64,000 nt of DNA. It comes from Rutpela maculata. Lineage: Eukaryota; Arthropoda; Insecta; Coleoptera; Cerambycidae. This document shows, in pieces, positions 1 through 9,142 of this stretch. The stretch is taken from assembly GCA_936432065.2 (NCBI GenBank), contig OW386293.2:63138265-63202264 (forward strand). The letters run 5' to 3'. Under the pieces are notes generated by a model. That model saw only the letters and a program-made list of their open reading frames with translations. It was not told the DNA's origin and ran no database searches. Position 1 is the stretch's first letter. The number at the start of each line of letters is the position of its first letter. The translations under genes and the position numbers were made by a program.

Positions 1-603
1 AAAGTTAATAAAAAAACTTTTGTTAACAACATTTTTTGATTCGACGAAGTTAAAGCATGTTTTACCATGTCATCGTATCGTAACAATACATTTTCGAATC
101 GAGTTAAACATTCAATACGAATCATATACAAACTTCTATAGAACACTGTATTCGAATCAACAGAGTAGAGTGAACGTTTTCTTCAAGTGATCAAATGGCA
201 AAAATGCATTTTGAAGTGTTTTTTCGATAACAGTGGGTTTTACGAGATTTTTCCAAGAGACCTTTTCGCCTAGAAAAGTCATGACTAGGAACTTTTGTTA
301 ACGACATTTTTTGATTCGACGAAGTTAAAGCATGTTTTACCATGTCATCGTATCGTAACAATACATTTTTGAATCGAGTTAAACATTCAATACGAATCAT
401 ATACAAACTTCTATAGAACACTGTATTCGAATCAACAAAGTAGAGTGAACGTTTTCTTCAAGTGATCAAATGGCAAAAATGCATTTTGAAGTGTTTTTTC
501 GATAACAGTGGGTTTTACGAGATTTTTCCAAGAGACCTTTTCGCCTAGAAAAGTCATGACTAGGAACTTTTGTTAACGACATTTTTTGATTCGACGAAGT
601 TAA
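1..603. repeat. Satellite A array, left segment (~2.2 monomers)
   Basis: Two full monomers and a part of a third repeat at about 275 bp; the landmark gattcgacgaagttaaagca recurs at about 40, 316 and 591. These copies share features rare elsewhere in A: 'tcatcgtatcgtaac' instead of 'tcatcgcatagtaa', 'atatacaaacttc', and 'ggttttacgag' after 'aacagtg'. They therefore form a local subgroup. The monomer is cut off inside 'gacgaagttaa' at about 603, where an unrelated repeat patchwork begins. The array probably continues beyond the left edge. I see no gene; the minus-strand open frame at 191-421 is a by-product of the repeat. Confidence 0.95.
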
Positions 604-975
604 CTTCCTAACCTAACCGAACCTCTAACCCAAGATAGCTAACCCAAGATAAATCGCTTAACCCAACATATTCGCCAAACCTAATATAAATCGCCTAACC
701 CAAGATAAATTGTCAAACAGAAGATAAATCGCCTAACCGTTTAACGATTTATCTTAGGTTTGACAATTTATCTTGGGTTAGGCGATTTATATTGGGGTGG
801 GCGATTTATCTTAGGTTTGAAGATTTATCTTGGGTTAGGCTATTATCTTAGGTTTGGCGATTTATCTTGGGTTAAGCGATTTATCTTGGGTTAGGTGATT
901 TATCTTAGGTTTGGCGATTATTCTTGGGTTAGGCGATTTATCTTGGGTTAATTTGGTTAGGTTAGGTTAAGTTCA
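604..975. repeat. Degenerate ~19-bp repeat block in two opposed halves
   Basis: The left half (604-731) repeats 'aacccaagataaatcgcct'; the right half (745-960) repeats its reverse complement, 'gcgatttatcttgggttag', with variants such as 'aggtttgacaatttatctt'. The outer edges carry short CCTAACCTAA (about 606) and GGTTAGGTTAGG (about 955) motifs, the arthropod telomere unit. The order CCTAA...TTAGG is the opposite of an end-to-end telomere fusion. Units are imperfect and vary from 18 to 20 bp. The wording of the units resembles the ~20-bp core of satellite B at 29106-64000, so the two may be related. Confidence 0.85.
683..793. repeat. Inverted repeat with 49-bp arms (hairpin)
   Basis: The left arm 683-731 and right arm 745-793 are reverse complements over 49 bp, with only two or three mismatched bases (around 718-720 against 756-758). 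The 13-bp spacer is cctaaccgtttaa. The hairpin forms the centre of the opposed 19-bp repeat block. It looks like an inversion or foldback of the repeat itself; I see no sign of a gene in it. Confidence 0.88.
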
Positions 976-1019
976 AAAAATGCATGTTTCATAAGACCCA
1001 GGATAACGGATATATGACG

Positions 1020-1432
1020 TAGCAAGCGAACGCGCTGACGAACAAACGAACGAGTAAGCCAAATATCGAACGATCGATTGAAAGAGCGAGCAAACGAACA
1101 AGCAAGCGAGCAACGCGAGCGAGCAACGAGCAAGCGAGCAAGCTCGCTAGCTTGCTCGCGAAAAAACAGGAAAACTAATAAAAAAACACAAAAAAGTAAA
1201 ATTTCGATTAGGGTTTAATGAAGATTAACAATCTGACCCCAACCAACGAACTAAAAACACATTCGCTCAGTGAACCAGCGAACAAACAGTTCGCTGGCTC
1301 ACTACATCGAGCGAGCGATCGAACAAACGAGTGAACGAGCGAGAAATCGACGCAAGCAGACGAGCGAGCGAGCAAGACATCGAACGAGCGAGCGTGCTAA
1401 CGAGCGATCGAGCGAGCGAACTTGCGTAAACC
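1020..1432. repeat. CGAG/CGAA/CAAG tetranucleotide-rich tract, two parts
   Basis: From about 1020 to 1160 and again 1262-1432 the sequence is a run of 4-bp words (cgag, cgaa, caag, gagc), CpG-rich in an otherwise AT-rich region. At the end of the first part a perfect 11-bp inverted repeat, gcgagcaagct (1134-1144) and its complement (1149-1159), is separated by cgct. The 1270-1518 open frame reads mostly S, E, R, A, N and T because the unit is a simple repeat, so it is not taken as a gene. The stretch 1161-1261 between the parts is A-rich and holds nothing I recognise. Confidence 0.8.
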
Positions 1433-1732
1433 CAATGTATTTTTTATTTATATCATATTTTTATTTATTTTTTCATTTTTGTTTTATTTCTTTTTATTTT
1501 CTTTTTATTTTAATTTAGATAGTGTGCAATTGCTCATTTTCATGGGGTGAGTCGCCGCCCACAGAAAATTTAAAATTCTTTGGTGGTGCCTCATACTTCA
1601 TATTCGTTGAATCATTGTTCTGTAATTGGAACTTTTATGTCTTGTTGAACAATAGTCTGTTCAACTCGTTTATTGATTGCTTGATTCGTTACTTCGAAGT
1701 CGTCTGGAAGTTGTTTCCAAGAGACTACCAAG
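1433..1732. other. T-rich low-complexity stretch and unassigned DNA
   Basis: The stretch 1433-1515 is almost all T with scattered A ('ttttatttt' words). The stretch 1516-1732 has mixed composition with short chance open frames and no motif, splice signal or repeat that I can support as a feature. Confidence 0.6.
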
Positions 1733-1930
1733 CAACCTCAACGCGACCACCAGGCGACCTCGTAGCAACTTCCAAGTGATCTCGAAGCAACTTCCAAGCA
1801 ACCTAGAAGCAACTTGCAGGCGACCTCGACGCGACTTTCATGCGATCTAGAAGCGAATTCCAAGCGATCTCGAAGCAACTTCCAGGCGACCTCGAAGAAA
1901 CTTCCAGGCAATCTCAACGTGACTACCAAC
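1733..1930. repeat. 22-bp minisatellite, nine copies in exact register
   Basis: Nine consecutive 22-bp units start at 1733, 1755, 1777, 1799, 1821, 1843, 1865, 1887 and 1909 with no indel. The approximate consensus is cgacctcgaagcaacttcc followed by agg. The second to fourth bases alternate between gac, gat and aac classes, and the end between cag and caag-type forms. The half-unit agactaccaag precedes it at about 1722. Because 22 is not a multiple of 3, any open frame across it (for example 1738-1986 minus) cycles through frames and has no coding meaning. Confidence 0.9.
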
Positions 1931-2147
1931 TTCATTTCAATATTCGATAACAAAAATTTCCTTAATGTTTTCCGTCTATCGTACATAATATAAATAAAAA
2001 AAAATTCTGAAACTAATGATTAAAAAATAGTCATAGACCGAGTAGAACATGTAAGGTAATAAACACAATTAAGGCAATAATAAAATCGAAATTCAAAGAA
2101 CCACACACGATTAACATTAGTTAACGAACGAAGAATACGATCTTCAT
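1931..2147. other. Unassigned AT-rich DNA
   Basis: There is no repeat, exon signal or recognisable motif. It lies between the 22-bp minisatellite and the first copy of a diverged direct duplication. Confidence 0.5.
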
Positions 2148-2563
2148 TTCCGAAATCAAAAATAGAGGGTTCTATTGAAAAAATCGCCTCGACCTTGAAA
2201 GGTCCGTCCAAGGTCAAATCCAAGGTAACCGTCCGACGCCCGAGGAAATTTCCCTTCAACTTTTGTCTTGGAAGTTTTTCTGTAGGAGTGGTACTTCTCG
2301 AGTTATTAAGCATTTAATACGAAGTTCGACCTAAGTTAGGCTAAGTTTAGTTTAGTTTAGTTAAGTTCGATTGTACAAAACCCGCGATAACTCGAAAAAT
2401 ACGCGTCCTAGAAAAAAACTTCAAAGACGAAAGTTATAGCAAATTTTCCCCTCTTTTCGATTCCGTGGTTAAAAGTAGGAGGTTCCATTGAAAAAATCGT
2501 CTCGACCTTGAAATGACCTTGAAGGGCCCGTCCGAGGTCAAATCCAGGGTCACCATCCGACGC
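2148..2563. repeat. Diverged ~100-bp direct duplication (2148-2239 and 2461-2563)
   Basis: Both copies run from 'ttccg' through 'attgaaaaaatcg', 'ctcgaccttgaaa', 'aggtcaaatcca' to 'ccgtccgacgc' or 'ccatccgacgc', with scattered substitutions and an extra ~10 bp in the second copy ('tgaccttgaa'). They are about 313-323 bp apart. The spacer contains a short tttagtttagtttag run at about 2347. The second copy ends within a few bases of the point where satellite A resumes at 2569. It may be the remnant of an unclassified dispersed repeat; no protein is recognisable. Confidence 0.75.
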
Positions 2564-2568
2564 GATGA

Positions 2569-5500
2569 CAACAAAGTAGAGTGAACGTTTACTTCAATTG
2601 ATCAAATAGCAAAAAGGCATTTTGAAGTGAGTTTTCTCGATAACGGTTGGTTTTACGAAATTTTCCCAAGAGACCTTTTCTCCCAGAAAAGATATGACTA
2701 GGAACTTTTGTTAACAACATTTTTTGATTCGACGAAGTTAAAGCATGTTTTACCATGTCATCGCATAGTAAAAGCACATTTCTGAATTGAGTTAATCATT
2801 CAATACGAATCATTTACAAGCTTCTATAGATCATTGTATTCGATTCAAGAAAGTAGAATGGACGTTTACTTCAAGTGATCAAATAGCAGAAATGCATTTT
2901 GAAGTGACTTTTTTCGATAACGGTTGGTTTTACGAGATTTTTACAAGAGACCTTTTCGCCTCAAAAAGTTATGACTAGGAACTTCTGTTAAGGACATTTT
3001 TTTATTCAACGAAGTTAAAGCATGTTTTATATCATGTCATCGCATAGTAAAATAAAATTTTTGAATCGAGTTAATCATTCAATGCGAATCATTTACAAGC
3101 TTCTATAGAACGTTCGAGTCGACTCAACAAAGTAGAGTGAACGTTTACTTCAAATCATCAAATATCAGAAATGCATTTTGAAGTGAGTTTTTTCGATTAC
3201 GGTTGGTTTTACGAGATTTCTACAAGAGACCTTTTCGCCTAAAAAAGTTATGACTAGGAACTTTTGTTAAGGACATTTTTTGATTCGACGAAGTTAAAGC
3301 ATGTTTTACAATGTCACATTTCTGAATCCAGTTAGTCATTCAATACGAATCATTTACAAGCTTCTATAGATCATTGTATTCGATTAAACAAAATAGAGTG
3401 AACATTTACTTCAAGTGATCAAATAGCAAAAATGCATTTTGAAGCGAGTTTTTTCGATAACGGTGGGTTTTACGAGATTTTCCCAAGAGACCTTTTCGCC
3501 TAGAAAAGTCATAACTAGAAACTTTTGTTAACAACATTTTTTGATTCGACGAAGTTAAAGCATGTTTTACCATGTCATCGTATCGTAACAACACATTTTT
3601 GAATTGAGTTAAACATTCAATACGAATCATATACAAGCTTCTATAGAACACTGTATTCGAATCAACAAAGTAGAGTGAACGCTTCCTTCAAATGATCAAA
3701 TAGAAAAAATGCATTTTGAAGTGAGTTTTATCGGTAACGGTGGGTTTTACGAGATTTTCCCAAGAGACCTTTTCGCCTAGAAAAGTCATGACTAGGAACT
3801 TTTGTTAACAACATTTTTGGCTTCGACCAAGTTAAAGCATGTTTTACAATGTCATCGCATAGTAAAGGCACAATTTTGAATCGAGTTAAACATTCAATAC
3901 GAATCATTTACAAGCATCCATAGAACGTTGTATTCGACTCAATAAAGTAGAGTGAACGTTTACTTCAAATCATCAAATATCAGAAATGCATTTTGAAGTG
4001 AGTTTTTTCGATAACGGAGGGTTTTACGAGATTTTCCCAAGAGACCTTTTCGCCTAGAAAAGTCATGTTTAGGAACATTTGTTAAAAACATTTTTTGATT
4101 CGACGAAGTTAAAGCATGTTTTACAATGTCATCGCATAGTAAAGGCACAATTTTGAATCGAGTTAAACAATCAATACGAATCATTTACAAACATCCATAG
4201 AACGTTGTATTCGACTCAACAAAATAGAGTGAACGTTTACTTCAAATCATTAAATATCAGAAATGCATTTTGAAGTGAGTTTTTTCGATAACGGTTGGTT
4301 TTAGGAGATTTTTCCAAGAGACCTTTTCGCGTAGAAAAGTCATGACTAGGAACTTTTGTTAACAATATTTTTTGATTCGACGAAGTTAAAGCATGTTTTA
4401 CAATGTCATCGCATAGTAAAGGCACAATTTTGAATCGAGTTAAACATCAATACGAATCATTTACAAGCATCCATAGAACGTTGTATTCGACTCAACAAAG
4501 TAGAAAAGTCATGTTTACTTCAAATCATCAAATATCAGAAATGCATTTTGAAGTGAGTTTTTTCGATAACGGTTGGTTTTAGGAGATTTTTCCAAGAGAC
4601 CTTTTCGCCTCAAAGAGTTATGACTAGGAACTTTTGGTTAAGGACATTTTTTGATTCGACAAAGTTAACGCATGTTTTACCATGTCATCGCATAGTAAAA
4701 GCACATTTCTGAATCGAGTTAGTCATTCTATACGAATCATTTACAAGCTTCTATAGATCATTGTATTCGATTCAATAAAGTAGAGTGAACGTTTACTTCA
4801 AGTGATGAAATAGCAGAAATGCAATTTGAAGTGAGTTTTTTCGATAACGGTTTGGTTTACGAGATTTTTGCAAGAAACCTTTTCGCCTCAAGAAGATATG
4901 ACTAGGAACTTTTGTTAAGAACATTTTTTGATTCGACGAAGTTAAAGTATGTTTTACCATGTCATCGCATAGTAAAAGAACATTTTTGAATCGAGTTAAT
5001 CATTCAATACGAATCATTTACAAGCTTCTATAGAACGTTGTATTCGACTCAACAAAGTAGAATTAACATTTACTTCAAATCATCAAATATCGGAAAGGCA
5101 TTTTGAAGTGAGTTTTTTCGATCACGGTTGTGTTTACGAGATTTTTGCAAGAGACCTTTTCGCCTAAAAAAGTTATGACTAGGAACTTTTGTTAAGGACA
5201 TTTTTTGATTCGACGAAGTTAAAGCATGTTTTACCATGTCATCGCTTAGTAAAAGCACATTGTTGAATCCAGTTAATCATTCAATGCGAATCATTTACAA
5301 GCTTCTATCGAACGTTGTATTCGACTCAACAAAGTAGAGTGAACGTTTACTTCAAATCATCAAATATCAGAAATGCATTTTGAAGTGAGTTTTTTCGATA
5401 ACGGTTGGGTTTACGAGATTTTCGCAAGAGACCTTTTTGCCTAAAAAAGTTAAGGCTAGGAACTTCTGTTAAGGACATTTTTTGATTCGACGAAGTTAAA

Positions 5501-5781
5501 GCATGTTTTACCATGTCATCGCTTAGTAAAAGCACATTGTTGAATCGAGTTAATCATCCAATACGAATCATTTACAAGCTTCTATCGAACGTTGTATTCG
5601 ACTCAACAAAGTAGAGTGAACGTTTACTTCAAATCATCAAGTATCAGAAATGCATTTTGAAGTGAGTTTTTTCGATAACGGTTGGGTTTACGAGATTTTC
5701 GCAAGAGACCTTTTCGCCTAAAAAAGTTATGACTAGGAACTTTTGTTGACAACATTTTTTGATTCGACGAAGTTAAAGCAT
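2569..5781. repeat. Satellite A array, middle segment (~11.6 monomers)
   Basis: Monomers of about 277 bp lie head to tail, shown by recurrence of gattcgacgaagttaaagca, by 'attcaatacgaatcatttac' and by the AAGCTT site in 'tacaagcttctatag' (replaced by 'caagcatccatag' or 'caaacatccatag' in the 3900-4480 copies). The array enters in the phase 'caacaaagtagagtg', so about 120 bp of a monomer is missing compared with where the left segment stops. Some monomers are short: the copy near 3316 lacks 'atcgcatagtaaaag'. It is interrupted at 5781/5782 by the large element and continues exactly in phase at 14332. Confidence 0.95.
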
Positions 5782-5793
5782 CCCAGTGAACAC
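5782..5793 (+). repeat. Left terminal inverted repeat of the 8.55-kb element
   Basis: The sequence is CCCAGTGAACAC, an exact reverse complement of 14320-14331. Beyond these 12 bp the two ends diverge, apart from loosely similar TACGTA/GTATG words. Flanked on the outside by AT at 5780-5781. Confidence 0.9.
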
Positions 5794-5895
5794 ACATATG
5801 GCTGTTACGTACCAAAGAGAGATTGTCAAGGTAACACACACCATATTACCAAATATATCTCTATTATATAAACCATCTTCAAATGCTATATACAT

Positions 5896-6319
5896 TTAAG
5901 TTATTAACAAACATGCCTGTTTGTTAAATACAAACATTATAATATGTGATTTTTACATAACTGCTGCATTACAATAACAATTATTTTGTATATTTACATG
6001 CCATATAATATTTATGTATGTCTGTTATCATCATGTAGATTTTAAGTTATATTGCCTGTTTGTTAAATAATAACATTAAAATATGTGATTTTTACGTAAC
6101 TGCTACATTACAATAACAAGTATTATGTGTATTTATCAGCTATATAACATTTATGTATTTCTGTAATCAGTATGTACGTTTAAAGTTATATTGCTTGTGT
6201 GTTAAATAATAACATTAAAATATGTGATATTTAGATAATTGCTACATATTACATATCAACCATCTTATATGTTTACACCAGATATAACATTTATATATTT
6301 TGTGATCATCATGGACATT
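5896..6319 (+). repeat. Subterminal tandem repeat, three ~140-bp copies
   Basis: Copies at 5896-6041, 6042-6179 and 6180-6319 each start near 'ttaagtta' and share 'cctgtttgttaaata', 'aacattaaaatatgtgat', 'taactgctacattacaataa', 'acatttatgta' and 'gtaatcatcatgta'-like endings. The second and third copies are closer to each other than to the first. A fourth start ('ttaagttttt') at 6320 dies out at once. Placement about 115 bp inside the left end suggests subterminal binding sites for the element's recombinase, but that is inference. Open frames are absent. Confidence 0.85.
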
Positions 6320-6499
6320 TTAAGTTTTTCTCGAGGTTTTTCTACAATTACATTACACATATATATTTAATCATGTAATTTGGTAAACTACAAACGTGAA
6401 ACAAGCTAGCTTACATATGGAATGTCAAAAAAGTTTGGTTAAGTATATTATATTATGTATATTGTTTTGGTGTAGTAGCTGCTATAGTTAGGTTATAAC

Positions 6500-6640
6500 A
6501 GGTCCTTTCCTTTGCACTAAAAGTGTAGCACTAAGCTGCACTAGTGCAAGATTGTCTCTCTTTAACTTATGATATCCGCATTGATGCCATCTCTGTCACT
6601 CAAAACTAGTGTCACACTTCTTGTGCAAAGGAAAGGACCT
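6500..6640. mobile_element. 141-bp MITE with 34-bp terminal inverted repeats
   Basis: The arm 6500-6533 begins aggtcctttcctttgcac and matches the reverse complement of 6607-6640 with the first 18 bp identical and four mismatches in the next 16. The internal 73 bp is unique. 'aac' on both sides (6497-6499 and 6641-6643) could be a 3-bp target duplication, as used by PIF/Harbinger-type elements. A 3-bp match can arise by chance, so the superfamily is open. It is nested inside the 8.55-kb element. Confidence 0.85.
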
Positions 6641-7203
6641 AACATCAGTGACCAGTGTAGTTTAATCAACATAATAATAGCATGCCCAATGAAAATAAGA
6701 AGCTCTTTTACCAATTAACGCTTGTGATATTAAACAAAAATGTCTTCAGTTGCCATTAAGTGGTAATGAAAATGTAATTGTGCCTATATAATACTTGATG
6801 TTTTATTCGTTTAAATACTCTATAAATTTATTAAAATAGTGATTAGTGTTACCGGCCGTTTTATTTTTTTTATGTATCTAATAACAAAAAATAAAACTAG
6901 CCGATCAAAAACTAGTTTAATAATCCCGTACCTTCATACAGTTGGATAACATTTTAATAGTGTGATGTTTTAAATTTCCCGGTAAATCTGGTTATAAAAT
7001 TATTATAGGACATCTCTTTCGCACTCTGTATTACATAGTTCGTGCTAGAAAAGGATACGAAATTGACTCAAATATCCCTAACAATACCTAACAAAATAAC
7101 CTAATCGTAATATTCTAACCTAACACAAGTGACCCTGAAGGAGGTGCAACGTGACTTCTAGCGTGCGTTTTTAACATGTTAAAAATATCGTCTTTGTTTT
7201 TGT
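6641..7203. other. AT-rich DNA upstream of the two-exon gene
   Basis: No gene is visible. An imperfect hairpin lies at 6853-6903, where cggccgttttatttttt faces aaaaataaaactagccg with one or two gaps. A TATAAAAT word at 6993-7000 lies about 210 bp upstream of the ATG at 7204 and could be a core promoter, without further support. Confidence 0.45.
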
Positions 7204-7753
7204 ATGGAATCAAGTTCAGAGATCAAAACTATTGTAGGTAAGTACGTAGAAGTGTAAATCATTAGCACCTCGGTGCAGTGTTAAGTTGCTTATTAGGTAC
7301 CAACTTATTTGTTGGAGTTTTATTGACATATTTCCCAATCTTGAAATTGAAATTTAATGAAATTTAACTAAGCTCAAGCCACAAAAAAATTATAGGTGCT
7401 TTATTGTAGCTTAAATTGTATAATCACAATCATTAAAACTACACATTTATATAAGTAATAAATGGATACAAAGTCCTTGGGCAACGATGTAACATATTGT
7501 TGGTACCTATAGGTAAAGACAAAGAATTTCTAAAAAAGTTAGAAATTGCTTTTAAGTAAATAATACACAAAAGAGCTATAAAATTTTGTCATAAACTATT
7601 GTTCTAGCTGCTGTTAACGAAACGTTCCCACATTGTGAAAAAGAATTTGAGAACATCGCCAGTGAGTGGTTCAGACTGTCAAAGCAAAGGCTACAGAGAG
7701 AAAACAAGAAGCTGGAGCAGTTATTGTACCATAATTTATTGAGATATGTATGA
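7204..7753 (+). CDS. Candidate two-exon gene, 59-residue basic coiled-coil protein
   Basis: Exon 1 is 7204-7237 (ATG, 11 codons MESSSEIKTIV plus one base), ending in a consensus donor G|GTAAGT at 7238. The intron would be 7238-7607, ending ttgttctag. Exon 2, 7608-7753, restores the frame through a split alanine codon (G|CT) and runs 47 codons to TGA. An in-frame stop lies just upstream of the ATG, and exon 2 alone has an in-frame stop shortly before its acceptor, so the open frames meet only after splicing. The second half is charged and helical, with SEWFRLSKQRLQRENKKLEQ as its core, which suggests a short coiled coil. A conserved C and H (PHC) precede it. AATAAA follows at 7930. I do not recognise the family. 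It may be the element's own gene, a captured host exon, or the last exons of a larger broken gene. Confidence 0.42.
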
Positions 7754-8268
7754 AAAAAGGAAACCAGGCGCCAAAAACTAGTTTTAAGATAATTAAATAT
7801 TAAGTATTAGTCTGCTTGCAAATTGATGCTGACAGGTTTGTCTGCAAGTAAAATTGTTTTCATATAGGAAATTTGTTTTCGTCATTATCTGAGTATTATT
7901 GTCACGTTTGTTGAATTTTTCCTGTTTCTAATAAATTTCTAGCTCCTTTTTGAATAATTGAAGAATTCTTGTTTTTTCATTAACTATTTTCATTCAGAAT
8001 TTTAGTTGATATATGGTACAATTAAATTTGGATAACCATACATTAAACCACAAACTTTATTCGGATGTTAAATATATAGTTCAAAAAAGCATTTTTCAGT
8101 CACTAGAGTAAATAAGTAATAAAACTAAAAATTACCTGTGTTTAATATATAGATAATATAATAATAACTCGACTGTCAAAAATAGTATATTTTGTGTATG
8201 TAGGTGTATAGAAACTTAGAAAATGCAAAGTGTCGTACTTCTCATTAATATGCCTGCGATTTTCGTTT
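7754..8268. other. AT-rich DNA between two convergent coding candidates
   Basis: There is no gene, tandem repeat or inverted repeat. It contains the AATAAA at 7930 for the plus-strand candidate and a complementary TTTATT at 8056-8061 that could serve the minus-strand remnant. The convergent arrangement is all that can be said. Confidence 0.45.
7930..7935 (+). promoter_or_regulatory. Possible polyadenylation signal of the two-exon gene
   Basis: A canonical AATAAA lies 177 bp after the TGA at 7753. In AT-rich DNA this word is frequent by chance, so support is weak. Confidence 0.25.
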
Positions 8269-8443
8269 CTACTGTTCGTTTACATCTATATCAAAATCAA
8301 TAGTGTTACTGTAGCCTTCAACATTACCCTCAAAATCCACAGTTTTTAAATGTTGTAAAAGTCCGAGCATCATTTGGAACAAACTTCATTAAGCTTTTAA
8401 TGTCTACCTTTTTCCCTGAAACTTCTTTTAACCCTTTCAAGCT
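8269..8443 (-). pseudogene. Broken C-terminal coding remnant, unknown family
   Basis: Read on the minus strand from 8443, an open frame gives about 37 residues including KKVDIKSLMKFVPNDARTF, then hits TGA after 'NCGF'. Skipping one base near 8333-8335 reopens a frame (EGNVEGYSNTIDFDIDVNEQ) to TAG at 8269-8271. The acidic tail ending right before a stop looks like a natural protein C-terminus. A stop lies directly upstream of the fragment ('taaccactaagc'), so it is either an exon after an acceptor-like 'ctaag' or a truncated piece. Composition and residue pattern are more protein-like than the surrounding random frames. I cannot name the family; a decayed transposase end is a guess from its position inside the 8.55-kb element. 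Confidence 0.35.
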
Positions 8444-9142
8444 TAGTGGTTATCCTGTGGAACCACCTTGTGAACGCAAAAATGAAATTTGACAAATAAT
8501 GAATTAATTAAGAGTATAATCTGCGATCAGTGAAATGAAGAAACGAATTATTCGGCTTATTTTTGAAGATAGAAACTTCAAATTTTGTACGTATGTATTA
8601 AAATATATATTCTAGTTCGTCACGTTTTTAATTTTTTGTTTTAATCAAAAACACGTGATCAACGAAAAAATTGACGTCGAAAAATTGGAATTTACAAAAA
8701 ACGAAATCGTGACGCCCTAGATAGTCCTTAATTAATTACGTGGATAAATTATAACCTCTTAATTTTCAAACATAGATTCAATAATAGTTTCCAATTTTGC
8801 CGTCAATAGATGGCACTCGCCTCGGCATTCGCATAGCTTTACACGCTCTCAGACTTTAGGGAGGAACTTGTTGTCATGGAGACCAGACGCGAATGAATGC
8901 TTGCCAGGGAAGCATTTAGGAGTTCTGGTAATTGTAATCTTAAATTTATTTATAAATTATTTTATCTTACTGGAATGACTTAATAGATGAAATTCTTGAA
9001 AATGTTAATACATAAATAAAAGGTGCCAAATAGAGAGGACCGTTTTGTATAAACACTCCTACAAATTTTATTATGAAAATTTGAATGCGGTTTTTAGTTA
9101 GGTCAGAAATCAATTTATTCGAAATTATTACCAAGCCAAATG
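8444..9142. other. AT-rich unassigned DNA
   Basis: No tandem or inverted repeat was found and no exon pair joins in frame. The 8967-9248 minus-strand open frame crosses the left end of the next element and has no protein-like character. If the 8269-8443 remnant has upstream exons they should lie here, but I could not identify any. Confidence 0.4.

Noticed and set aside
604..975. Interstitial telomere fusion (CCTAA and TTAGG motifs)
   Set aside because: The order is CCTAA on the left and TTAGG on the right, the reverse of an end-to-end fusion. The motifs are only two or three units long and the units between them are not telomeric.
1270..1518. 82-codon plus-strand open frame
   Set aside because: It reads a CGAG/CGAA simple repeat (S, E, R, A-rich) followed by T-rich low-complexity sequence (F, Y, L-rich); no start context, splice signal or family.
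1738..1986. 82-codon minus-strand open frame over the minisatellite
   Set aside because: The 22-bp unit length cycles through frames; the residues simply echo the repeat.
2020..2313. 97-codon minus-strand open frame
   Set aside because: It overlaps one copy of a diverged direct repeat; the second copy does not keep the frame, and nothing resembles a protein domain.
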